Of a stretch of DNA of 12,378 nt, positions 6,887 to 12,378 are shown piece by piece. The stretch spans positions 1 to 12,378 of the forward strand of contig JAUSPK010000072.1 of the NCBI GenBank assembly GCA_030655735.1, written 5' to 3'. The position numbers and the translations under genes are program-made. This stretch comes from Syntrophales bacterium. GTDB lineage: Bacteria; Desulfobacterota; Syntrophia; Syntrophales; UBA2210. The notes beneath the pieces are model-generated. The model saw nothing but the letters and a program-made list of their open reading frames with translations. It was not told where the DNA came from and made no database searches. How positions within the stretch are numbered: the first letter of the stretch is position 1; every line of letters begins with the position of its first letter.

Positions 6887-7369
6887 ATGGCAAAAGAAAA
6901 AATCCCCTCAACTCCGGCCATCCGTACCCTCAAGGAAAACGGCGTCACATTCACGCTCCGCGCGTACAAATACGAAGACCGGGGCGGCACGGAGGTGGCC
7001 GCTCGTGAACTGGGGTGCGACGAGCACCAGACCGTCAAAACGCTCGTCATGGAGGATGAGCACAAAAAACCCTTCATTATCCTGATGCATGGAGACAGGC
7101 AGGTATCGACAAAGAACCTGGCCCGGGCCATCGGAACAAAAGGGGTGACCCCCTGCGACCCAGCCCTTGCGCAGAAGCACACAGGGTACATGGTGGGAGG
7201 GACCTCTCCCTTCGGCATACGCAAGGCCATGCCGATTTACGCAGAGGAGAGCATTCTGGACCTGCCGAAGATATTCATAAACGCCGGGCACCGGGGCCTT
7301 CTCGCCGAGATGGACCCGGTAGAGATGGCGCGGATCATCGATCTCAAACCGGTACGGGTGGGGATATGA
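6887..7369 (+). CDS. ybaK: YbaK/EbsC-family aminoacyl-tRNA deacylase
   Basis: A 160-residue cytoplasmic protein of the YbaK/prolyl-tRNA editing superfamily. YbaK enzymes hydrolyse mischarged Cys-tRNA-Pro in trans, a proofreading step in translation. Key features are the N-terminal STPAIRTLKENGVTFTLRAY typical of YbaK, Lys51 in QTVKTLV (equivalent to the essential lysine of Haemophilus YbaK), GGTSPFGIRKAMP (104-116), and INAGHRGLL near the C-terminus. The length is normal for the family. The ribosome binding site is poor: GAGG at 6867-6870 is about 16 nt from the ATG. Its stop overlaps the next start as ATGA, so the two genes are probably co-translated. Confidence 0.92.
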   Translation: MAKEKIPSTPAIRTLKENGVTFTLRAYKYEDRGGTEVAARELGCDEHQTVKTLVMEDEHKKPFIILMHGDRQVSTKNLARAIGTKGVTPCDPALAQKHTGYMVGGTSPFGIRKAMPIYAEESILDLPKIFINAGHRGLLAEMDPVEMARIIDLKPVRVGI

Positions 7370-7944
7370 GGGTCAGTTTCACCACTGTATTTACCGACAC
7401 CCTGCCTCCGGTCGACCCCGCGATCGAAGAACTGAAGGGTTGGTGCCGCAGATTCCATGACCAGGGGCTGACCCCTTCCTATGATGGAGGTTCTCTGGGC
7501 AACTTGAGCTTCAGACCCGAGAAAAGGAAGAATTCCTTCATCATCACCGCCTCGCAACTGGAGTTGAAGGACAACCTCACCGCGGACGCGTTCGTGCGCG
7601 TTCACACGTGCGATTCCAACCGAGGAATCGTTCACGCGAGCGGCGCACGGGAACCCTCCTCCGAGAGCATGCTCCACTTCGAGATCTACAAGGCGAGGAG
7701 CGATATCAACGCGATCTTTCACGGACACTGCGCCCCCATCCTGGAGCGGGCCGAAGAGATGGACCTGGCCGTCACCAGCAGGGAGGAGGCCTTCGGATCT
7801 TCCGCCCTCGTGCGGCGAGTCTTGGAGATGCTGGATGACCACACCTTTGTCGTCATGAAAAACCACGGCTTTCTCGCCCTGGGCGCGGACATGGAATCCG
7901 CCGGGGAGCTCGCCCTGCGTGTCCACGGTGAATGTAGCCGATAA
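7366..7944 (+). CDS. Class II aldolase/adducin-family protein
   Basis: A 192-residue protein of the class II aldolase/adducin N-terminal superfamily (fuculose-1-phosphate aldolase, ribulose-5-phosphate epimerase and relatives), which are zinc enzymes on phosphosugars. Visible motifs are GGSLGNLSFR (41-50), corresponding to the phosphate-binding GNxS loop, SSESMLHFEIY (98-108) with Glu100 at the position of the catalytic glutamate, HGH (119-121) and His167 in KNHGFLALG as zinc ligands. All catalytic elements seem intact, so it is likely active, but the substrate cannot be read from sequence. The start lies inside the previous gene's stop (ATGA, 7366-7369), with GGTGGGG just upstream as ribosome binding site. 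Confidence 0.85.
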   Translation: MRVSFTTVFTDTLPPVDPAIEELKGWCRRFHDQGLTPSYDGGSLGNLSFRPEKRKNSFIITASQLELKDNLTADAFVRVHTCDSNRGIVHASGAREPSSESMLHFEIYKARSDINAIFHGHCAPILERAEEMDLAVTSREEAFGSSALVRRVLEMLDDHTFVVMKNHGFLALGADMESAGELALRVHGECSR

Positions 7945-7953
7945 AAGACGGTA

Positions 7954-7982
7954 TTGACAAAACCCCGCTTCCATACTATGGG
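7954..7982 (+). promoter_or_regulatory. Candidate promoter for nadE
   Basis: TTGACA (7954-7959), a 17-nt spacer and TATGGG (7977-7982, first three -10 positions match). It lies 10 nt after the aldolase stop. If used, the leader of about 180 nt would contain the 84-bp palindrome. Confidence 0.35.
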
Positions 7983-8002
7983 TAACGCGTGCCGGAAAGC
8001 CA

Positions 8003-8020
8003 CTCAAAGAGAGGTTTGAG
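8003..8020. repeat. Small inverted repeat CTCAAA/TTTGAG
   Basis: CTCAAA (8003-8008) and TTTGAG (8015-8020) with a 6-nt loop, just left of the large palindrome. A related CTCTCAAAAC occurs to the right of the palindrome at about 8126-8135. It may be part of the same repeat unit; the role is unknown. Confidence 0.3.
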
Positions 8021-8032
8021 TAACTATCATTA

Positions 8033-8116
8033 TTTGTCATTTCGACCGCAGGGAGAAATCTTAAAAGACCTGTATCATTAAGATTTCTCGTCGCTGGCGC
8101 TCCTCGAAATGACAAA
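8033..8116. repeat. 84-bp palindromic intergenic repeat
   Basis: The outer arms TTTGTCATTTCGA (8033-8045) and TCGAAATGACAAA (8104-8116) are perfectly complementary over 13 bp. The inner arms GAGAAATCTTAA (8053-8064) and TTAAGATTTCTC (8078-8089) are complementary over 12 bp. An asymmetric internal loop of 7 and 14 nt separates the two stems. The TGTCATTTCGA...GAGAAATCT pattern is a widely scattered intergenic repeat in several bacterial phyla, known from memory of such genomes. No clear target-site duplication flanks it. It lies between the aldolase gene and nadE. Confidence 0.8.
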
Positions 8117-8170
8117 ATTCAAAGGTCTCTCAAAACGAGAAGGAAGCGCGGCGCGCACGAGGGAAAACGG

Positions 8171-10225
8171 ATGGAACAGTTTTTCAACCTCTATAATCAA
8201 GGCTTTATAAAGACCGCCGTCTGCATACCGGAGGTCCGGGTGGCGGACCCCGCATTCAACGCCGCGCGCACCCTCGAACTGGCAAAGCAGGCGGCGAAAG
8301 AGGGCGCCCTCTTTTCCCTGTTCCCGGAACTCGGCATATCGGCCTACTCCAACGAGGACCTCTTTCACCAGGACGCCCTCCTGGAAGGCACCCTCAAGGC
8401 GCTGGAAATCCTCCTTGACAAAACACAAGGCCTCAACATGATCATGGCCGTCGGCGCGCCCCTGCGGGTCGATTCGCTCCTGTTCAACTGCGGTCTGGTC
8501 ATCTACAGAGGAAAGATCCTGGGGATCGCGGTCAAGTCGTATCTCCCCAACTATCGGGAATTCTACGAGGGGCGCCAGTTCAGCCCGGCCGAGGAGATCA
8601 TATCGAAGACTATCGACATCTGCGACCAGGACAACATCCCCTTCGGCGCCGATCTGATATTCGAAGCGAAGAATATAAAGAACTTCAACCTGTTCCTTGA
8701 GATATGCGAGGATGTGTGGGTTTCCATACCTCCGTCAAGCTTCGCGGCGCTCGCGGGGGCCACGGTCATCGCCAACCTGTCCGCCTCCAATATCACGGTT
8801 GGAAAGGCCGAGTACCGCAGCAGCCTCGTCATGAACCAGTCGGCCCGCCTGCTGGCCGCCTACCTATACGCCGGGTCGGGTCCCGGGGAATCCACCACCG
8901 ATATGGCGTGGGATGGCCACGCCATGATATGCGAGAACGGAAACCTCCTCGCCGAATCGGAGCGGTTCTCACAGGAGGCGCAGATCATCTACGCGGATAT
9001 CGACCTGGACCGCCTCGTTCAGGACCGGATGCGCATGACCGGCTTCGGCCAGAACGCGCGAACCCACCAGGATGCTGTCGCCCGATTCCGCAAGGTGCCC
9101 TTCTCCGTCGAGATTCCAAAAAAAAAACTGCTCCTGACTAGGGAGTATCCCCGCTATCCCTATATCCCCTCGGACCAGGACAAGAGAGACCAGCGGTGCT
9201 ACGAGGCCTACAACATACAGGTGGGGGGGCTCGCGAAGAGGCTCAAGTCATCGGGGCTCGGCAACCTCGTGATCGGCGTATCGGGAGGGCTCGACTCGAC
9301 GCACGCCTTGATCGTGACCGCCCGCACCATGGACCTCCTCGGTCTTCCCCGGACCAACATCAAGGCCTACACGATGCCCGGCTTCGCGACGTCGGACAAG
9401 ACCTACGCCAACGCGACGGCCCTGATGAAATCGCTGGGGGTGGAATCCAACGAGATCGACATCAGAGAAAGCTGCCGGCAGATGTTCCGGGACATCGGTC
9501 ATCCCTTCGCGCAGGACGATCCGGTCTACGACATAACCTTCGAGAACGTCCAGGCCGGGGAGCGCACGTCGCACCTCTTCCGCATCGCTAATTTCAGGCG
9601 GGGGCTCGTCGTCGGAACGGGGGATCTGAGCGAACTGGCCCTGGGCTGGTGCACGTACGGGGTGGGCGATCACATGTCCCACTACAACGTCAACGCGAGT
9701 GTCCCCAAGACACTGATACAGTACCTGATTCGCTGGGTGGCAGAGTCGGGCGAGTTCGGCAAAGAGACATCGGAGATTCTGATCGACATACTGGAGACCG
9801 AGATAAGCCCGGAACTGGTCCCGGGACAGAACGGGGACCAGCCGGCGCAGGTGACAGAGGAAACGGTCGGACCGTACGAACTACAGGACTTCAACACCTT
9901 TTACGTCACGCGGTTCGGGTACCTGCCCTCAAAGATCGCCTTCATGGCGTACTGCGCGTGGAGAGACAAAGGGAAGGGGGCGTGGCCCGCCGTCCCGGAT
10001 CACAAGAAGAGGCAGTACACCATCGGCGAGATCAAACACTGGCTGCAGGTCTACCTCTACCGCTTCTTCAAGACCAGCCAGTTCAAGCGATCCTGCGTAC
10101 CGAACAGCCCGAAGGTCGGATCGGGTGGGTCGCTCTCACCGCGGGGAGACTACCGCGCGCCCAGCGACAGCGAGGCCACGGTATGGCTTGAGAACGCGGC
10201 AACGATACCAGAGAAGGACAGATAA
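8171..10225 (+). CDS. nadE: Glutamine-dependent NAD+ synthetase
   Basis: Makes NAD+ from deamido-NAD+, ATP and glutamine, the last step of NAD biosynthesis in the cytoplasm. The 684 residues match the long two-domain form (as in Mycobacterium, about 680). The N-terminal nitrilase-type amidase has the full triad: Glu53 in FPELGISAY, Lys122 in AVKSYLPNYREFYE, Cys179 in EICEDVW. The C-terminal synthetase has the ATP-pyrophosphatase loop SGGLDS (371-376), then VGTGDLSELALGW and YGVGDHMSHYNVNASVPKT. The tail KRSCVPNSPKVGSGGSLSPRGDYR is typical. The ribosome binding site is GAGGGAAAA, about 5 nt before the ATG. An AAAAAAAAA run at 9118-9126 lies in the interdomain linker. The zinc-ribbon gene follows after 5 nt, suggesting an operon. 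Confidence 0.97.
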   Translation: MEQFFNLYNQGFIKTAVCIPEVRVADPAFNAARTLELAKQAAKEGALFSLFPELGISAYSNEDLFHQDALLEGTLKALEILLDKTQGLNMIMAVGAPLRVDSLLFNCGLVIYRGKILGIAVKSYLPNYREFYEGRQFSPAEEIISKTIDICDQDNIPFGADLIFEAKNIKNFNLFLEICEDVWVSIPPSSFAALAGATVIANLSASNITVGKAEYRSSLVMNQSARLLAAYLYAGSGPGESTTDMAWDGHAMICENGNLLAESERFSQEAQIIYADIDLDRLVQDRMRMTGFGQNARTHQDAVARFRKVPFSVEIPKKKLLLTREYPRYPYIPSDQDKRDQRCYEAYNIQVGGLAKRLKSSGLGNLVIGVSGGLDSTHALIVTARTMDLLGLPRTNIKAYTMPGFATSDKTYANATALMKSLGVESNEIDIRESCRQMFRDIGHPFAQDDPVYDITFENVQAGERTSHLFRIANFRRGLVVGTGDLSELALGWCTYGVGDHMSHYNVNASVPKTLIQYLIRWVAESGEFGKETSEILIDILETEISPELVPGQNGDQPAQVTEETVGPYELQDFNTFYVTRFGYLPSKIAFMAYCAWRDKGKGAWPAVPDHKKRQYTIGEIKHWLQVYLYRFFKTSQFKRSCVPNSPKVGSGGSLSPRGDYRAPSDSEATVWLENAATIPEKDR

Positions 10226-10230
10226 CAAAG

Positions 10231-10428
10231 ATGACAGGAAGGACCTACAGGGATTTCGACGCCACGGAGCTGTACTGCCCCCGATGCAAGAGGGCCGTGC
10301 CGGTGCGCAAGAGGCTGCTCCTGGTGCTGACAGGCGGGGACAAATACGATTACACCTGTACCTACTGCGGGACCTCGGTAGGAGACAAGACCGAATCGAA
10401 CAATGACCCCGGGATAGTTTTAAGATAA
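10231..10428 (+). CDS. Small zinc-ribbon protein
   Basis: A 65-residue protein with two CxxC knuckles, Cys16/Cys19 (YCPRCK) and Cys43/Cys46 (CTYCG), 23 residues apart, a typical zinc-ribbon. The middle is basic and hydrophobic (PVRKRLLLVLT) and the C-terminus is acidic/polar. No signal peptide is seen, so it should be cytoplasmic. It starts 5 nt behind the nadE stop with AAGGA (10214-10218) as ribosome binding site inside nadE, so the two are almost certainly co-translated. Function is not recognised; a role with NAD synthetase or as a general nucleic-acid or protein-binding ribbon is possible. Confidence 0.8.
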   Translation: MTGRTYRDFDATELYCPRCKRAVPVRKRLLLVLTGGDKYDYTCTYCGTSVGDKTESNNDPGIVLR

Positions 10429-10480
10429 TCGCAACGCCTTTGCCACAGCATGCAACCGTCAAAATTATGGAGACCCTGTT

Positions 10481-11320
10481 GTGTTGAATGTATCAGAAAG
10501 ACGTCAAAAGATCATAAGAGAGATGGTGGGTAAACGGATGCCGCGCCTCTGGTGTCCGCCGCTGACACACTACACGGCAGACGGAGAGGAACTGCTCACC
10601 ACATTGAAGATGAAGACGGGGGAGGATGACCCCATCAAGGCCATGAGGGTGAGCGGCGTCTGCGGCTTCGTTGTCTGTCCCCCCCGGGGAAGTAAACTGA
10701 CCCAGGAGGAGATGAAAATCGGCCTTGAGAGCGTGCTTGATCTCGGTCTCCCGACAGCGCTCTACCAGCTCCCGCAGATGACGGACAATGAGATGTTGCC
10801 CTCACTGGTCGCGCGGCTGGCGGATCGCCACGCGAATCTGATCCTTTTCAAAGATTCAAGTGGGGAGGATCTGGTCGCGCTTGGAGCGGACGGCCCCCGC
10901 GGGCTCTTTCTGACAAGGGGCGCGGAGGGACGCTACGCCCAGTGGCTGCAGGAGACGGGCGGACCTTATAACGGCTTGCTCCTCAGCACCGCTAACTGCT
11001 TCCCTGGCGAGCTTCGAACGATCATAGACCTGCTGGAGGGTGGGAGCGTCGACGAGGCGGTTGCCCTGTCGGATCGCTTGACACAGGCGGTGGAGCGGGT
11101 ATTCGCGCTGGTCGGCGATATCCCCGACGGTAATCCGTTCGCGAATGCGAACAAGGCGATGGATTACTACCGGGCCTTCGGCGCGGATGCCCGGGTCACC
11201 CCTCCGCCCAGGCTCCATGCCGGGACGGTTATTCCCAAAGACGTAATCCTGAAAACCGGAGATGCCCTGAACTCGCTGGATCTGATCCCGGAGAGGGGCT
11301 ATCTGGACCTGGCCTGGTGA
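10481..11320 (+). CDS. Divergent DapA-superfamily (DHDPS/NAL-like) protein
   Basis: A 279-residue TIM-barrel protein of the class I, Schiff-base-forming aldolase superfamily that includes dihydrodipicolinate synthase and N-acetylneuraminate lyase. The catalytic lysine is present as Lys124 in LFKDSSGED, and the partner tyrosine as Tyr95 in LYQLP. The GTTGE substrate-carboxylate motif is absent: the equivalent strand reads SGVCGFVVCPPRGSKLT (58-74). The first strand reads LWCPPLTHYTADG instead of the usual G-x-x-x-P-x-T-P-F form. Both changes argue against true DapA activity. GTG start at 10481 with GGAGA (10469-10473); TTG one codon later is an alternative. It lies 52 nt behind the zinc-ribbon gene and could share the nadE transcript. 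Its stop overlaps the next start as GTGA. Confidence 0.75.
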   Translation: MLNVSERRQKIIREMVGKRMPRLWCPPLTHYTADGEELLTTLKMKTGEDDPIKAMRVSGVCGFVVCPPRGSKLTQEEMKIGLESVLDLGLPTALYQLPQMTDNEMLPSLVARLADRHANLILFKDSSGEDLVALGADGPRGLFLTRGAEGRYAQWLQETGGPYNGLLLSTANCFPGELRTIIDLLEGGSVDEAVALSDRLTQAVERVFALVGDIPDGNPFANANKAMDYYRAFGADARVTPPPRLHAGTVIPKDVILKTGDALNSLDLIPERGYLDLAW

Positions 11321-11622
11321 CGTACCCCCCGGAGACACTTCAACGGGCCTTCGAAAACAGTTATGCCGTAGTCTTTGCGCTGAAGGATTCGCGGGTCATC
11401 GGCTCGGGGAGGGGTATCGGAAGGATGATCATAGACGCCATCCTGAAAAGGATCGAGGATTGCAACATCATTCTGTACGCATCCCCCGGAAAGGAAGCTT
11501 TCTATGAACGATTGTCATTTCAGCGAATGCGCACGGGTATGGCCCTCTTTCTGAATCCGGAACTAATGAGGCAAAGGGTATTCATCGCACAGAGCGGAGG
11601 CTTGAACGCGCGGCCTTATTGA
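11317..11622 (+). pseudogene. Deleted remnant of a GNAT acetyltransferase
   Basis: A 101-residue frame that reads as two pieces of a GNAT N-acetyltransferase joined in frame. Residues 1-32 (YPPETLQRAFENSYAVVFAL to RVIGSGR) match the early strands. Residues 31-80 (GRGIGRMIIDAILKRI, ILYASPGKEAFYERLSF, MALFLNPE) match the acetyl-CoA loop and the C-terminal strands. Intact relatives, as I recall the family, have about 20-30 residues between GSGR and GIGR carrying two core strands, and about 20 more at the N-terminus; both are missing. The join at about 11405-11415 could be a deletion at short homology (GGGAGG). The GTG start overlaps the upstream stop (GTGA) and has no clear ribosome binding site. 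A folded, active enzyme is unlikely. Confidence 0.65.
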
Positions 11623-11670
11623 GCACGAAGGCAGTGTTCTGCCGCCTCATGCCGTCCGGCTGTCCTCATG

Positions 11671-12132
11671 TTATTTGCCTTTTTTGCCCTTCATCGCCTC
11701 CTCGATCTTGGCCCCCAGAGAGCCGAACTCCCCGCCCGCGGAGTCATCCTTATAGACCACCACGTTGTCCCTGCCGCCGGAGGTCCCCTCGAAATATTCC
11801 CCCAGGACTCCCCGGCTGTGTACATCTTCGTGACAGTAAGCGCACAGATTTTCCCAGTTGCTGCCGTCCGGGGGATTGTTGTGGTGGTTGCCGTCTCTGT
11901 GATGAACGGTCAGAAGGTGTCTGCTGGTATGATCAAATTCCCTGCCGCACCGCGCACACACCAGGCCATGCATCGCGAGCGCACGCTCCCGGTAGTCTTC
12001 CCCCGCAGGCTTCTTCATGCCCTCTTTCATCTTCCGAACAGCGTCGCCGACGGACTTCTGCGCCTTCGGCCGGTCTCTCCTGACGCTCGACCTGATGCGC
12101 CCCGTCTTGCCGTCAAAAGAAATTTTCGTCAC
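11671..12132 (-). CDS. yajD: YajD-like HNH nuclease family protein
   Basis: A 153-residue HNH-fold protein, homologous to E. coli YajD (about 115 residues), whose role is not well defined. The core holds CARC (59-62), TVHHRDGNHHNNPPDGS (75-91, His77/His78), NWENLC (92-97), CAYC (97-100), and HEDVH (101-105): two CxxC zinc pairs around an HNH site, as in YajD. Residues 1-42 are an extra Lys/Arg-rich stretch not in E. coli YajD, perhaps for nucleic-acid binding, and the tail MKGKKGK is also basic. The start is GTG on the complement of 12130-12132, with AGAGGGGGCG upstream as a strong ribosome binding site. It is convergent with the GNAT remnant, 48 bp away. It is the only - strand gene in the window. 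Confidence 0.88.
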   Translation of the reverse strand: MTKISFDGKTGRIRSSVRRDRPKAQKSVGDAVRKMKEGMKKPAGEDYRERALAMHGLVCARCGREFDHTSRHLLTVHHRDGNHHNNPPDGSNWENLCAYCHEDVHSRGVLGEYFEGTSGGRDNVVVYKDDSAGGEFGSLGAKIEEAMKGKKGK

Positions 12133-12287
12133 TGTCTGCGCCCCCTCTTTTTGAATATTGTTCTTTTATGAGTATCACAACTTCGCCTGACAGTCATGGT
12201 ATAGAGAGAGTCATTATCATGTTATGCGGGGTCGTACAACGACAGACGCCCAGAGAGATATCAGAAAAAAGTTAAGGGTCTTTGAAC

Positions 12288-12378
12288 ATGCGAGAAATAC
12301 GAGGAATGTTTTATTCACCTGCAGATATTTTGGTATTTAACGAAACACCTTTACTTGCGTTTGGGATCTGTAGGCTCA
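12288..12378 (+). CDS. Possible partial gene running off the right edge
   Basis: An ATG at 12288 with AAGGG (12274-12278) 9 nt upstream opens a frame that stays open for 30 codons to the window end (MREIRGMFYSPADILVFNET at its start). The product is not recognisable and the stretch is AT-rich. A - strand frame over the same bases is also open from the edge to about 12315, so the coding strand is undecided. Confidence 0.25.
   Translation, partial: MREIRGMFYSPADILVFNETPLLAFGICRL

Noticed and set aside
7237..8115. 292-codon - strand frame reaching into the palindrome
   Set aside because: Antisense to the class II aldolase with intact motifs, and its N-terminus is encoded by the repeat, a common source of false genes.
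11630..11660. Small hairpins GGCAG-TGTT-CTGCC and GCCG-TC-CGGC between the convergent genes as a terminator
   Set aside because: Stems of 5 and 4 bp with no adjacent U-tract; they may help bidirectional termination but cannot be called.
11619..12171. + strand open frames over the HNH gene
   Set aside because: Arg/Pro/Ser-rich shadow translations; the - strand has the CxxC and HNH residues and a strong ribosome binding site.
1..12378. CRISPR array, tRNA or rRNA genes, insertion sequences with transposase
   Set aside because: I saw no regularly spaced direct repeats, cloverleaf-type sequence, rRNA signature or transposase-coding frame.

Overview
The window looks like a chromosomal stretch of a fairly GC-rich Gram-negative bacterium. 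Most likely it is a deltaproteobacterial (Desulfobacterota-like) lineage. That placement rests on the mix of a full-length bacterial AspRS, an RdgC-family protein, a two-domain glutamine-dependent NAD synthetase with a small zinc-ribbon partner, a Lol-type lipoprotein and scattered palindromic repeats. It is an inference from gene content; no 16S or other phylogenetic marker search was possible. All genes but one are on the + strand.

Left part (1-4407), ordinary chromosomal genes: aspS (aspartyl-tRNA synthetase), a LysM-domain lipoprotein with its own near-consensus sigma70 promoter and a clean hairpin terminator, an rdgC-family gene, and a glyoxalase II-like metallo-beta-lactamase-fold hydrolase.

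Centre (4408-6812), an accessory-looking island: a DUF2971 protein gene with its own promoter and leader hairpin, a visibly AT-richer base composition, and flanks (GTTATGCC upstream, GGCATAAC directly after the stop) that resemble the ends of an integron gene cassette. The 3' side is interrupted by GGGGACAG-type short repeats. Then come a SAM-dependent methyltransferase (TTG start) and an XRE/HTH regulator. The regulator's promoter places the transcription start almost on the ATG, so the mRNA is probably leaderless, and an inverted repeat in the promoter spacer looks like an autoregulatory operator.

Right part (6813-11622), metabolic genes: a YbaK/EbsC-type aminoacyl-tRNA deacylase translationally coupled (ATGA) to a class II aldolase/adducin-family protein; an 84-bp palindromic repeat that falls in the probable leader of the following gene; nadE; a 65-aa zinc-ribbon protein 5 nt behind nadE; a divergent DapA-superfamily protein lacking the usual GTTGE motif; and, overlapping its stop by GTGA, a GNAT acetyltransferase remnant that has lost its N-terminus and a central segment.

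Right edge (11623-12378): a convergent YajD-like HNH nuclease gene on the - strand, then about 200 bp without a sure gene, with one possible gene start running off the end.

There is no obvious large undescribed system. The best candidates for follow-up are the cassette-like DUF2971 unit, the leaderless autoregulated HTH gene, the nadE/zinc-ribbon pair with its palindromic leader, and the non-canonical DapA-like enzyme.
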